Assembly: GCA_029856155.1 (NCBI GenBank)
Contig: JAHQWL010000055.1
Span: 99,872-163,871 of the forward strand
Length of the DNA stretch: 64,000 nt
Direction of reading: 5' to 3'
Origin: Promethearchaeia archaeon
Lineage (GTDB): Archaea > Asgardarchaeota > Lokiarchaeia > Sigyniarchaeales > SOKP01
Below the pieces are notes generated by a model. That model was given only the letters and a program-made list of their open reading frames with translations. It was not told the DNA's origin and made no database searches. Both the position numbers and the translations under genes were made by a program. Positions 26,353 through 35,448 of the stretch are shown one piece after another. Position 1 is the first letter of the stretch. Each line of letters begins with the position of its first letter.

Positions 26353-27573
26353 ATGATTGGAACTATACAATTTGAGGATTTAGATTTAAATTTTGGATAT
26401 TCTTGTATGCCCGATAGATTATATTATTATTCAGAAGAAGAAAATGAATTCCGTATGGATGTGCGTAAATGGTGCGAAGAGAATATACAACCCGTTACTG
26501 ATAAGATTGATAAGGAGAGAAATACAAAATTAGCTGTGGAAACTCTACGAAAAATGAAACCATATCTAAATATAGTAATTCCTGAAGAAGCTGGGGGATT
26601 AGGTAAAGGAATAGTTTATCGTACGATTTTTGGTGAAGAGTTATCTGCTTTTAATTATTCCATCGGAACTATATTTGGCGCTTCCTCTTGTTTATTTACT
26701 GGACCTATCATTGAGTATGGGACTTCTGAACAAAAAAAGAAATATCTTACAGGTATTGCTGATGGTACAAAAATTGGGGCAATAGGGATAACAGAACCTA
26801 CAGGAGGTTCTGATGCTATAGGAGGAATGAATTTAAGAGCCAGAAAACAGGGAGATTACTATATATTAAATGGAGAAAAAAGATTTATAACTAATGGAAG
26901 TGTTGCAGACTACATTTGTCTATATGCGGTTACTAATGACCAAGTTAATAGACATCAAGGTATTTCAGCTTTCATCTTTGAGACAGAGACACCTGGATTT
27001 GAGGTTATCAAAGATTATAATCATATGGGCCGTAGAGGAATGCCAAATTCTCATCTCCGATTTGATAATTGTAAAGTACCTGTCGAAAATTTACTCTATA
27101 AGGAAAATGAAGGAGTTGAGGTATTGATGTTTGGACTTGATGGTGAGAGAACATTTACAGCATCTCAATATATTGGTTTAGCTAGAAGTGCATTCGAAGT
27201 TGCATATAAGTATGCTCATAGGAGGATTCAATTTAAAAAACCAATTTACTCATTTGAAGGAATTTCATTTAAACTTAGTGAGATGTACATGGATATAGAA
27301 TTAAATAGGATTGCAATGGCACAAATAGCCCGAATGCTCGACGATGGACATTACTGTAGAGCATCAGTTGCTGCTGTTAAAGCTAAACTTGCAGATGCTA
27401 CTGTTAAAATTACCCAAGATGCTATTCAGATTGTTGGTGGTATAGGTTATTCTGAAGAATATCCCTTAGAACGCTATTACAGAGATGCAAAAATAGGGCA
27501 AATTGCAGCAGGTTCAACTGAAATAATGAAGTATTTAATCTCAAGAGAAATGATAAGAATGTGGGGTAAATAA
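26353..27573 (+). CDS. Acyl-CoA dehydrogenase, catalytic Glu in the isovaleryl/long-chain position
   Basis: A 406-residue FAD-dependent acyl-CoA dehydrogenase: substrate/FAD segment GAIGITEPTGGSDA (about 142-155), the ARSAFEVAYKYAHRRIQFKKPI helix region, and IVGGIGYSEEYPLERYYRDAK near the end. At the usual catalytic site (YEGT in short/medium-chain enzymes) it reads IAAGS, with Ala386 instead of Glu. Glu265 in LDGERTFTA occupies the helix-G site used by isovaleryl- and long-chain acyl-CoA dehydrogenases, so the base has the alternative location. It makes the 2-enoyl-CoA and probably passes electrons to ETF or a bifurcating partner not seen here. The crotonase gene starts 4 bp after its stop. 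Confidence 0.9.
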   Translation: MIGTIQFEDLDLNFGYSCMPDRLYYYSEEENEFRMDVRKWCEENIQPVTDKIDKERNTKLAVETLRKMKPYLNIVIPEEAGGLGKGIVYRTIFGEELSAFNYSIGTIFGASSCLFTGPIIEYGTSEQKKKYLTGIADGTKIGAIGITEPTGGSDAIGGMNLRARKQGDYYILNGEKRFITNGSVADYICLYAVTNDQVNRHQGISAFIFETETPGFEVIKDYNHMGRRGMPNSHLRFDNCKVPVENLLYKENEGVEVLMFGLDGERTFTASQYIGLARSAFEVAYKYAHRRIQFKKPIYSFEGISFKLSEMYMDIELNRIAMAQIARMLDDGHYCRASVAAVKAKLADATVKITQDAIQIVGGIGYSEEYPLERYYRDAKIGQIAAGSTEIMKYLISREMIRMWGK

Positions 27574-27577
27574 AGCT

Positions 27578-28369
27578 ATGGGAAATAAAATTACTTTAGA
27601 CATTAGAGATAACATTGCTACTATAAAATTAATGGATCCGGAAAAATTAAATCCACTAAACAAAGAAACTGGGAAAGAATTATATGAAACTTTAGAAAAT
27701 CTTAAGGATAATAATGAAGTGAGATGTTTAATAATTACAGGTTCAGGCAGAGCTTTTTCTACTGGAGGGGACATAAAACAATTTAAATCAAGTATTGAAA
27801 ATGGTACACCAAGTCAGGTTATGGAGGAAACATTGAGTAGTCTGTATATGATTGCGAAAACCTTGCGACTTTATCCAAAACCAGTAATAGCAGCCGTGAA
27901 TGGATGGGCTGTTGGTGCAGGAATGAATCTTGCTTTATCATGTGACTTTATTATAGCGTCAGAAAAAGCAAAATTTAGACAATCATTTAGTAAACTTGGT
28001 TTAATACCTGGATTTGCTGGAACAATCCTACTCAGTCGCCAACTTACATGGCAGCAAGCTACTCAAATGGCATTTTTTGGCGATACGTACACTTCTGAAG
28101 AAATGTCTAAACTTGGCTTTATAAATGAAATTACTTCTCATGAAAATTTAGATGAAGTTACTTTGAAATGGGCCCAACGACTCGCTAGAGGGCCAACATT
28201 GGCATATGCTAGAACTAAGAAATTATTCTTTGACTCTCTAAGCACCCCGCTTGATATCCATCTCGAAAATGAAAAACAAATGCAAGTGAAATCTGCTGAA
28301 ACCGAAGATTATAAGATAGGTGTTTTTGCTTTAATTGAAAAAAAAGAACCTGATTTTGTGGGTAAATAA
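27578..28369 (+). CDS. Crotonase-superfamily enzyme lacking both hydratase glutamates
   Basis: A 263-residue enoyl-CoA hydratase/isomerase fold protein with the oxyanion-hole segments GRAFSTGGDI and NGWAVGAGMN. The positions of rat hydratase Glu144 and Glu164 are Asn (GAGMNLAL) and Phe (RQSFSKLG). It is therefore unlikely to be a simple hydratase; isomerase, hydrolase or ring-opening crotonases are alternatives. It is co-transcribed with the acyl-CoA dehydrogenase 4 bp upstream, which suggests it handles that enzyme's product or substrate. Confidence 0.82.
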   Translation: MGNKITLDIRDNIATIKLMDPEKLNPLNKETGKELYETLENLKDNNEVRCLIITGSGRAFSTGGDIKQFKSSIENGTPSQVMEETLSSLYMIAKTLRLYPKPVIAAVNGWAVGAGMNLALSCDFIIASEKAKFRQSFSKLGLIPGFAGTILLSRQLTWQQATQMAFFGDTYTSEEMSKLGFINEITSHENLDEVTLKWAQRLARGPTLAYARTKKLFFDSLSTPLDIHLENEKQMQVKSAETEDYKIGVFALIEKKEPDFVGK

Positions 28370-28430
28370 GAACAGTCATTAAAAAAAGAATTTTTCCTAT
28401 TTTTACTCAATTTTATAATCGATATTTGAT

Positions 28431-29597
28431 TTATTCCTTTTTATAACTCTTTTCAATTAAATAGCTTATATCATCAAAGTTTGCTAATTTTGGATGAAGC
28501 GAATAGTTTCGGAGTTTTAATGTATCGTTAATTATTGCATTAAAAATGTCTTTTGACACTGCTTTATCTTCAAGACTAATCCATAACCCTATATCTTTCA
28601 AAAAGGATTCAATTTCATCACAACATTTTTCAGCAGCAACTTCATTGGATACCTTTTCTAATTCAGAGTTGAACAAGCGCCCAACAACAGCATATTTATC
28701 AATGGCATCTCTCCAACTCCAACGATTTATTTCAGGGTAGACTATTGCGAGGCTTTCACCATGATTGATACCGGAAGTATTCCCTCCAATAGCCATAGCG
28801 ACTCCATGCGGGAGCGTAGTCCCAACATTCGAAATACATAAACCACCTAGTGTTGCTGCAAATGAAAGAGCTTCTCTTGCTTCCTTATTAGTTCCATCCT
28901 TATACGCAATCGGGAGATACTTGATTATCTTTTTTAAAGCATCCAGAGCGTATAGATCTACAAATACTGATGAATTTATATTGATAAAGGGTTCAAATGA
29001 GTGAGAAAATGCATCAAAACCTGTTGTTGCGGTGATATGAGAAGGAACTGTCATTGTAAGTTCAGGATCAACAAGAGCAATCCTAGGAGTAATACTCCAA
29101 TCAGCCAAGGCTGATTTTGTTTTATCCTTGGCACTTTTTATAACGGCCATATTTGTAACTTCTGATCCTGTACCACCAGTTGTTGGCACTGCAATGATTG
29201 GAAGGGTTTTCTTACCATCGATACGCTTTTGACCTAATCTGTAATCCCAAACATCTCCTTCATGAGTAGCTCCAACAGCTATAGCTTTAGCAGCATCAAT
29301 AGTCGAACCACCTCCTACGCCTAAAATTACATCTACATTATTATCTAAAGCTATCTTAGAGCCAACGTTTGCACATTCATCGGTTGGCTCTGGAATTGCA
29401 CCTTCATAATGAATTATATCTACTCCTGACTCTTCACATAATTTTTTTACTTTTTTAAATAGTTCTTCCATTGCGGGAAAGGGTTTTACAGTAACTAATA
29501 AACACATCTTACCATTTCTTCTTACATTTTTCCCAATCTCATTTATACGATCCCAACCAAAATTAATTCGTGTTGGGTGAAAATAATTAAATCTCAT
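28431..29597 (-). CDS. Iron-containing alcohol dehydrogenase
   Basis: A 388-residue type III alcohol dehydrogenase. The NAD(P) loop is GGGSTIDAAKAIA, followed by PTTGGTGSEVT; metal ligands are present as Asp and His in TGFDAFSHSFE and two His in LPHGVAM and INHGESLA. Members include butanol, lactaldehyde and 4-hydroxybutyrate dehydrogenases. With 4-hydroxybutyryl-CoA dehydratase at 49813-51294 a role in succinate semialdehyde/4-hydroxybutyrate conversion is attractive but unproven. Convergent with the preceding crotonase gene and divergent from the OB-fold gene. Confidence 0.9.
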   Translation of the reverse strand: MRFNYFHPTRINFGWDRINEIGKNVRRNGKMCLLVTVKPFPAMEELFKKVKKLCEESGVDIIHYEGAIPEPTDECANVGSKIALDNNVDVILGVGGGSTIDAAKAIAVGATHEGDVWDYRLGQKRIDGKKTLPIIAVPTTGGTGSEVTNMAVIKSAKDKTKSALADWSITPRIALVDPELTMTVPSHITATTGFDAFSHSFEPFININSSVFVDLYALDALKKIIKYLPIAYKDGTNKEAREALSFAATLGGLCISNVGTTLPHGVAMAIGGNTSGINHGESLAIVYPEINRWSWRDAIDKYAVVGRLFNSELEKVSNEVAAEKCCDEIESFLKDIGLWISLEDKAVSKDIFNAIINDTLKLRNYSLHPKLANFDDISYLIEKSYKKE

Positions 29598-29696
29598 CTT
29601 ATTTCATCAATTTTAGTTTTTTTATAATTAAAGAACAATAATATTAAAAAATTCCTTCTAGATACAATTATTTATGATGATGTTAATCCTAAGGTA

Positions 29697-30020
29697 TTGT
29701 ATTCTCTAGAAAATCTAGGAGGTGATTTACAAATTGCCACTAAGAAAGCAGAATCAGTCATCCCTATAGCCACTCTATTAGAAAAATATTCATTCATTCA
29801 AAAAATTAAAGGAGAAGTGCAGATCGAAGCATTGAAAGAACTAACTACGAAGAAAGGAGAGCAGACTTTTTTACTGGCTTTAGTTTTGAATGATGATTTT
29901 GATTCGGTCAAGCTTAACATATGGGGAATGGACGCTGTTGAAATTTTAGGTATAATAGAGGATGGATGTTTCATAATGATATCTAATCTTTCCGTAAAAA
30001 TTAATACTTACACTCAATAA
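29697..30020 (+). CDS. OB-fold (RPA-like) protein, short or N-terminally eroded
   Basis: About 107 residues from a TTG. The second half (IKGEVQIEALKEL, then LVLNDDFDSVKLNIWGMDAVEIL and DGCFIMISNLSVK) has the strand pattern of an RPA-type OB fold: G-x-V, a mid Asp, x-x-Leu-Trp-Gly and a final Gly-x-x-Ile. The same frame stays open upstream to 29628 with no ATG or GTG, so either the TTG is the true start or the front has been lost. RPA-like proteins bind single-stranded nucleic acid. It is unrelated to the metabolic genes around it. Confidence 0.55.
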   Translation: MYSLENLGGDLQIATKKAESVIPIATLLEKYSFIQKIKGEVQIEALKELTTKKGEQTFLLALVLNDDFDSVKLNIWGMDAVEILGIIEDGCFIMISNLSVKINTYTQ

Positions 30021-30123
30021 AAGGAGTTATTTTTTACGAAAAAATCAAAGCTTCAATATTTTATTATAGTTTGCTTAAAATACAAGATCCTTTAAAATTA
30101 AAAAGAATAAAATAAATTTTTTA

Positions 30124-30924
30124 TTAATTTCCTTTAAAGTTAGGATTTCTTTTCTCAAAAAAAGCTTTAAGACCTTCTTGAAAATCATTAGTACCTGCAC
30201 ACTCTACAATATTTTTAATCTCTGTCTTTATTTGCATGTCAAAATCATTTGAAAATGAAGTTTCAATCATATAACGAGCTTTTTTGAATGCAATAGGAGC
30301 AACTTCACTCAATTTTTTGCCAATCTTTTTTGCTTCACTCAAAAGTGTATCAATAGAATCATACACTCGTGATACAAAATTGAAGTGTAAAGCTTCCTCA
30401 GCTGATAAAATTCTATTTGTAAGAATCATATCATTACTAAGTGTCAGTCCTACAATCTTAGGTAAATGATAAGTTAGACTACTATTAGGAGAAAGGCCTA
30501 TACCCGTGAATGCACTCCCAAATTTTGCATTTATGGAGCATATACGTAAATTACAGGTACTCGCTATACCTAAACCCGCTCCAAAACATGCACCATTAAT
30601 AACTGCTACTGTAGGAATATTTATCGTTTTTAATATTTTCAATGCTGCATGAAATTTTTCTGCTAATTCATTCATGTAAACACTTGGATCTTTTGCATTT
30701 TTAAAAGCGCTGACATCTCCACCGACACAAAATGCTTTCCCTTTTCCAGTAATTAAGATTGCCTTGATTTCATGATTTTTACTTATATACAGTAAGGAAG
30801 AATGTAGATCTTCTGCTAATTGCATATTTGATGAATTCAAACTATCTGGTCTGTTTAAGTAAAGAATAACATATTGTTCTATTTTCTCTAAAATTATTGT
30901 ATCATACTCAGGCATCATTATCAA
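30124..30924 (-). CDS. Crotonase-superfamily enzyme, isomerase-like
   Basis: A 266-residue enoyl-CoA hydratase/isomerase fold protein (GKAFCVGGDVSAF, NGACFGAGLGIAS, then an F-rich C-terminus ending KRNPNFKGN). The two hydratase glutamate positions are Gly and Phe, so hydration is unlikely; the family then includes PaaG-type and delta3-delta2-enoyl-CoA isomerases, though the isomerase acid after SP is Asn here. Alternative ATG codons are 2 and 3 residues in. A 33-bp piece of this gene (30641-30673) recurs exactly at 16584-16616. Confidence 0.8.
   Translation of the reverse strand: MIMMPEYDTIILEKIEQYVILYLNRPDSLNSSNMQLAEDLHSSLLYISKNHEIKAILITGKGKAFCVGGDVSAFKNAKDPSVYMNELAEKFHAALKILKTINIPTVAVINGACFGAGLGIASTCNLRICSINAKFGSAFTGIGLSPNSSLTYHLPKIVGLTLSNDMILTNRILSAEEALHFNFVSRVYDSIDTLLSEAKKIGKKLSEVAPIAFKKARYMIETSFSNDFDMQIKTEIKNIVECAGTNDFQEGLKAFFEKRNPNFKGN
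30641..30673. repeat. 33-bp segment repeated at 16584-16616
   Basis: This part of the crotonase gene is identical and in the same orientation to a stretch in the intergenic gap between the histidine phosphatase and an ABC exporter. It is coding here and non-coding there, so this is the likely source or sibling of the relic. Confidence 0.7.
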
Positions 30925-31111
30925 ATTTTAAACTTAAGTTAATAATTTATATTTTAGGGCAATGTATTTAAATTAAGCAGTTTGAGAAATTGTAAAATAA
31001 AATTAGGTAATGCATCCTGCTCGGAATCTTGAGATTCATTGAAATAAGCTATATAAGTAAGATTGAATTTAACTATCTATTATTGCAATAAAATAAAAAT
31101 ATGGGTTTCAT

Positions 31112-32974
31112 ATGGTAAATGGATATACTGGAAATATTTTGAGAGTTAATTTATCAAATGAAAAAATCTCAATTGAAAGCCTTGACGAGATTTTCTGCCG
31201 AAGATATATTGGTGGAGAAGGTTTTGTAGCTTATTACCTTTTAAAGGAATTGAAAGCAGGAATTAACCCCTTAGGTCCTGAAAATAAACTAATTTTTGCT
31301 ACTGGTCCTTTTACTATATTTGTCATACCCGGAACAGGTAGAAACAGCGTTGGAGCAAAATCTCCTTTAACAAGTGGATTTGGTGTTGCTGAAGTTGGTG
31401 GTCATTGGGGGGCTGAGTTAAAACACGCTGGATTTGATGCTATTATAGTAGAAGGAAAAGCAAAAAATCCCGTCTATTTATGGATAAACGATGGAGTAGC
31501 AGAGTTAAAGGATGCAACTCATCTTTGGGGAAAAATAACTGGAGAATCGCAGGAGATTATCCATAAAGAGTTAGGAGATAATTTGATTCGCGTTGCACAA
31601 ATCGGACCAGGAGGAGAGCGATTAGTACGCTATGCATGTATTATTAATGATTTAAGAAATGCTGCTGGTCGCACTGGAATGGGTGCTGTAATGGGATCTA
31701 AGAAATTGAAAGCTATAGCTGTAAGGGGGAATCAAAAACAGGAAGTAGCAGATAAAGATAGATTGAGAGCGTTATTGAAATTATTCAATGAAAATATTCA
31801 GCAAAGAAATGCAGGATATTTTGAATTTGGTACAGGAGGAGATTATATGGAAGAATCTGCATCATCTGGTAATCTATCATTTCGAAATTTCAGGGATGGT
31901 GGATTTACAAATGCAAAAGCATTAGAGCCTAGGACCATTAAAGAGACACTAGGGCTTGAGAAGGATGGATGTTATGCTTGTTCTATTCGTTGTAAAAAGG
32001 TTATCAAAATCGGAGATCCTTGGAATGTTGATTCAATATATGGAGGACCTGAATATGAAACTTTAGGTGCTTTAGGGTCTAATTGTGGAGTCGATGATGT
32101 GGCAGCAGTATGTAAAGCCAATGAAATTTGTAACAAATATTCATTAGACACGATTTCAACTGGGATTTCTGTTGGTTTCGCAATGGAGTGTTATGAAAGA
32201 GGAATTTTAACAGATAAAGATACTGATGGTATTAAATTAAATTTTGGTAACGCTGAAGTAATGGTTCAAATGGTTAAAATGATTGGTAAACGCGAGGGAT
32301 TAGGTGACATATTAGCAGAAGGTGTTAAACGAGCTAGTGATAAATTAAAAAATGGATCAGACAAATTCGCTATGCATGTAAAGGGGGTTGAGATTCCTAT
32401 GCATGAACCTCGCCTTAAAAAGGGAATGGGTCTTGGTTATGCTATTTCACCTACAGGTGCAGAACATATGACAAATTTGGATGATTATACAGTTGCTCAT
32501 AGTAGGGTTATGGCATATCATGGTCCTATAGGAATTTTAGAACCTTTAGAGTTGGATGATTTAAGTCCAAAGAAGGTACGAGCAGTAGTTTATTACACTA
32601 ATTGGCGTTATTTATTTAACGCGCTATTGATGTGCTATTTTGTCTTTTGGCGTTATAATCATATTACTGAAATGGTAAAAGCGGTAACTGGTTGGAATAC
32701 TTCAATATGGGAATTAATGAAAGCAGGAGAAAGGATTTCAACTATGACAAGAGTTTTTAATATTAGGGAAGGATTTACCAAAAATGATGATTGGTTACCT
32801 GAGAGATTTTTCGAACCACATACTTCAGGAGCTCTTTCTGAGACTGCAATTGCACCGGACAAACTTAAAAATGCGATAAATACATATTATACAATGATGG
32901 GTTGGGATGAGAATGGCACCCCTACTCAAGCTAAACTTGAAGAATTGGATATAGATTGGGTTGTAAATCCTTAA
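31112..32974 (+). CDS. aor: Tungsten aldehyde:ferredoxin oxidoreductase
   Basis: A 620-residue AOR-family enzyme oxidising aldehydes to carboxylic acids with ferredoxin, or the reverse. The N-terminus (GNILRVNLSNEKI, RYIGGEGFVAYYLL) and pterin segments (GPGGERLVRYA, RNAAGRTGMGAVMGSKKLKA) are typical. The [4Fe-4S] ligands C287, C290, C294 and C508 sit almost exactly where the Pyrococcus furiosus enzyme has them. Together with the Fe-ADH it would link alcohols, aldehydes and acids in the fermentation of acyl groups. Monocistronic, with about 190 bp of AT-rich upstream sequence divergent from the crotonase gene. AOR versus GOR/FOR subfamily is not settled. Confidence 0.92.
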   Translation: MVNGYTGNILRVNLSNEKISIESLDEIFCRRYIGGEGFVAYYLLKELKAGINPLGPENKLIFATGPFTIFVIPGTGRNSVGAKSPLTSGFGVAEVGGHWGAELKHAGFDAIIVEGKAKNPVYLWINDGVAELKDATHLWGKITGESQEIIHKELGDNLIRVAQIGPGGERLVRYACIINDLRNAAGRTGMGAVMGSKKLKAIAVRGNQKQEVADKDRLRALLKLFNENIQQRNAGYFEFGTGGDYMEESASSGNLSFRNFRDGGFTNAKALEPRTIKETLGLEKDGCYACSIRCKKVIKIGDPWNVDSIYGGPEYETLGALGSNCGVDDVAAVCKANEICNKYSLDTISTGISVGFAMECYERGILTDKDTDGIKLNFGNAEVMVQMVKMIGKREGLGDILAEGVKRASDKLKNGSDKFAMHVKGVEIPMHEPRLKKGMGLGYAISPTGAEHMTNLDDYTVAHSRVMAYHGPIGILEPLELDDLSPKKVRAVVYYTNWRYLFNALLMCYFVFWRYNHITEMVKAVTGWNTSIWELMKAGERISTMTRVFNIREGFTKNDDWLPERFFEPHTSGALSETAIAPDKLKNAINTYYTMMGWDENGTPTQAKLEELDIDWVVNP

Positions 32975-33064
32975 AAAACTAGTTTTTGTTATATTTTTCT
33001 CATCATTATTCTATTACTTATTTCCACATCTCCAATGGTTATAGGTTGAAATTTAAACAATCAA

Positions 33065-33249
33065 ATGACCATAAATACCATAACTGATAAACTTCCAAAA
33101 AAATTCTTAATGAGATTAAAAAGAGGAAAATATTACAACATCAAAAAAACAAACAATCCTATTTATGTTTATCTCCAAGAAGCACTAAATATACACTTCT
33201 CACAGAAAGTATTTATGAAAACATTCTAAATAAAAAATATAGATTTTAA
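33065..33249 (+). pseudogene. Acyl-CoA synthetase remnant: both gene ends joined, centre deleted
   Basis: The first 23 codons (MTINTITDKLPKKFLMRLK and onward) match the start of the acyl-CoA synthetase at 21633 almost residue for residue. They run straight into sequence matching that gene's last roughly 35 codons. Within the second part a one-base deletion (near 33174) shifts the frame; read in the corrected frame it gives YTLLTESIYENIL and KKYRF followed by TAA at 33247-33249, the same end as the intact gene. More than 2 kb of coding sequence has been removed. The metallo-hydrolase gene starts 5 bp later. Confidence 0.85.
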
Positions 33250-33254
33250 AATTA

Positions 33255-34142
33255 ATGGTAATAATTATGCCTTGGATATTAAGTGAAGGAAAGTTCAATA
33301 ATAATACTTATTTATTTGATTCATTTCAATGTGATACCGAGTATAGTATGGGGTACTATATTTTGCAGGGAACTAAAAAGAGAGCGCTTATTGACACATC
33401 AGGACCTATAGAAGCAGAAAGATTTGCAAAAAGGATTAAAAATCTGGATCTAATACCTGATATCCTCATATTAACGCATTCACATTGGGATCATGCTGGT
33501 GGAACCACAGTTTTTCAAAAAAAATTTCCAAATATTGAAGTATTTGCAGCAAAACCTGCCATAGAATCGTTAAAAAACAATTCAAAATATAATGAAGCCT
33601 ACTCAGAAGTAGTTTCAGATTTAGATCCTGTTGAAAATATTATTCCGGTAAAACAGGGAGATACAATTGATCTAGGCGGAATCGAATTGTTAATTTATGA
33701 AACTCCTGGTCATACTAATTGTAGTATTTCAATATTAGAGCAAAAGAACAAAATATTGTTTACAGGGGATGCTTTAGGGTATACATGGGAGCATTTTGTT
33801 ATATTACCACCAATTATGCCTCCTGAGTTTTCTCAAGAGAAATTATTATCTACTTTTGAAAAAGTGCAAAAAATCGATTGTTCAGTAATTGCATGTGCTC
33901 ATTATGGTTTATTAACTGAAGATTTAGCCAAATTTTTTCCCAAATATACTGAGTTATGCTATATTTTCTGGAGAGATTTTTTTATTTCATCTTTTGAGAA
34001 AAATATTACAACAGAAAAAGTAGTTGATAATTTTATTGACAAATTACATGAATTGAATATATATGATCCAGGGGGGAAGATAACATTTAAAATGGTTGGT
34101 GGTTGGATGATTAAAGGTTTAAAATCAACAGGTTTGATTTAA
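33255..34142 (+). CDS. Metallo-beta-lactamase-fold hydrolase
   Basis: A 295-residue MBL-fold enzyme. The dinuclear metal motif HSHWDH is at 75-80, followed by TPGHTNCS near 152 and TGDAL near 173. The C-terminal third is helical, as in lactonase, glyoxalase II-like and acyl-thioesterase-like members. The location in an acyl-CoA gene island suggests a thioester or lactone substrate, but this is context only. It begins 5 bp after the synthetase remnant and may have inherited that gene's promoter. Confidence 0.82.
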   Translation: MVIIMPWILSEGKFNNNTYLFDSFQCDTEYSMGYYILQGTKKRALIDTSGPIEAERFAKRIKNLDLIPDILILTHSHWDHAGGTTVFQKKFPNIEVFAAKPAIESLKNNSKYNEAYSEVVSDLDPVENIIPVKQGDTIDLGGIELLIYETPGHTNCSISILEQKNKILFTGDALGYTWEHFVILPPIMPPEFSQEKLLSTFEKVQKIDCSVIACAHYGLLTEDLAKFFPKYTELCYIFWRDFFISSFEKNITTEKVVDNFIDKLHELNIYDPGGKITFKMVGGWMIKGLKSTGLI

Positions 34143-34189
34143 TCTTTATTAAACCTTATAATAAAAGATTCTTTAATGTATAATGTATA

Positions 34190-34200
34190 TTTATATAAAA
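34190..34200 (+). promoter_or_regulatory. Candidate TATA box upstream of 3-hydroxyacyl-CoA dehydrogenase
   Basis: TTTATATAAAA is centred about 36 bp upstream of the ATG at 34231, a position compatible with an archaeal promoter giving a very short leader. Confidence 0.35.
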
Positions 34201-34230
34201 TATTTATAATAATAATTGAAGATGAAATAA

Positions 34231-35406
34231 ATGGTAAATGTCAAGAATATTGTTATGCTTGGTTTTGGCGATATGGGCAAAGGTATAGCCCAAGTATGCT
34301 TGATGGCAGGTTATAGTGTCACAGCGGTTGATATTAGTGATGATCTTATTCAAAAAGGTTTGGAATACATAAAAACAGGATTTGAGAAATTAGAATCAAA
34401 AGCTAAGTTGCCTGAAGGTTCCGGCGCTAAAGATTTTTTAGTGAAATTAAAAACTTCAAAGGATCTCATTGAAGTTGTTAAGGATGCCGATTTAGTAATT
34501 GAAGCAGTTGTAGAAAAATTAGATGTAAAACAAAAACTTTGCAAAGATGTCATTGAAAACTCTCCAGATCACTGCATCTTTGCTTCCAACACATCAACAA
34601 TGAGTATAACTGAGATCGCAGAAAATTGTAGCAAACCTGAAAATGTAATAGGAATGCATTTCTTTAATCCAGCACCTTTAATGAGATTAATTGAAGTAAT
34701 AAGGGGTGATAAAACTTCTGATGAATCCATGAATATTGGCATTGAAGTTTCTAAATCATTGCCTTGCTTAAGGGGAGAAAGATATGTAGCTCGTGTACTG
34801 AAAGATCGTCCGGGTTTTATTGTAAATCGTGTACTTTCACCTGGTAGTATTTATATCAATCACATTATTGATTTAGCATATGAGAAAGGAATTCCTTGGG
34901 AACAGGTAGACGCTGATCTTTCTGGCGAAAATGCTCCGATGTCCACATTAACTTTATCAGATTTTACAGGACGTGATATCGCTTATCATGGACAACTCTA
35001 TTATAGTGAGAAACTTTCCCCTGATTATAAACCTGGTAAAGTTTTAACTATGCAAATGGAACAAGGAGATCTAGGGAAAAAAGCGGGAAAAGGTTTTTAT
35101 GATTGGTCAAAGGGACGACCTCAACCCGATCTCTCAAAAAAGGCAGGAATTGTGAATCGTGAGATTTTTGTAGCAATTAATGCAAATGAAGGATGTAGAA
35201 TCCTCGAAGAAGGGGTTGTAACAAGTTGGAAAGTTATAGACGATTCTATCTTGGCAGGTATGAATTTCCCAGGTCCAATGGAATATGCTTCAAAGAATTT
35301 TAAAAGACTAACTGTTCTCCTAGAAGAAACTTCCGAAAAATTAGGTAAATCATATCTTAAACCCTGTGATTTATTTAAATCTGGAAAATTTGTAGATATG
35401 GTATAA
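34231..35406 (+). CDS. 3-hydroxyacyl-CoA dehydrogenase
   Basis: A 391-residue L-3-hydroxyacyl-CoA dehydrogenase: N-terminal Rossmann domain with GFGDMGKGIAQ near residue 10, the substrate segment SNTSTMSITEIA, the catalytic HFFNPAPLMRLIEV block, and a C-terminal helical domain containing GKGFYDWSKG. It oxidises 3-hydroxyacyl-CoA to 3-oxoacyl-CoA with NAD (or the reverse). It is longer than the roughly 290-residue single-domain forms, with part of a second C-terminal repeat. The crotonase with both hydratase glutamates follows 42 bp downstream, giving consecutive beta-oxidation steps in one unit. Confidence 0.92.
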   Translation: MVNVKNIVMLGFGDMGKGIAQVCLMAGYSVTAVDISDDLIQKGLEYIKTGFEKLESKAKLPEGSGAKDFLVKLKTSKDLIEVVKDADLVIEAVVEKLDVKQKLCKDVIENSPDHCIFASNTSTMSITEIAENCSKPENVIGMHFFNPAPLMRLIEVIRGDKTSDESMNIGIEVSKSLPCLRGERYVARVLKDRPGFIVNRVLSPGSIYINHIIDLAYEKGIPWEQVDADLSGENAPMSTLTLSDFTGRDIAYHGQLYYSEKLSPDYKPGKVLTMQMEQGDLGKKAGKGFYDWSKGRPQPDLSKKAGIVNREIFVAINANEGCRILEEGVVTSWKVIDDSILAGMNFPGPMEYASKNFKRLTVLLEETSEKLGKSYLKPCDLFKSGKFVDMV

Positions 35407-35448
35407 TAAAAAAAACCTTTATAATCTAATATGGGGAAGTGAATATAA

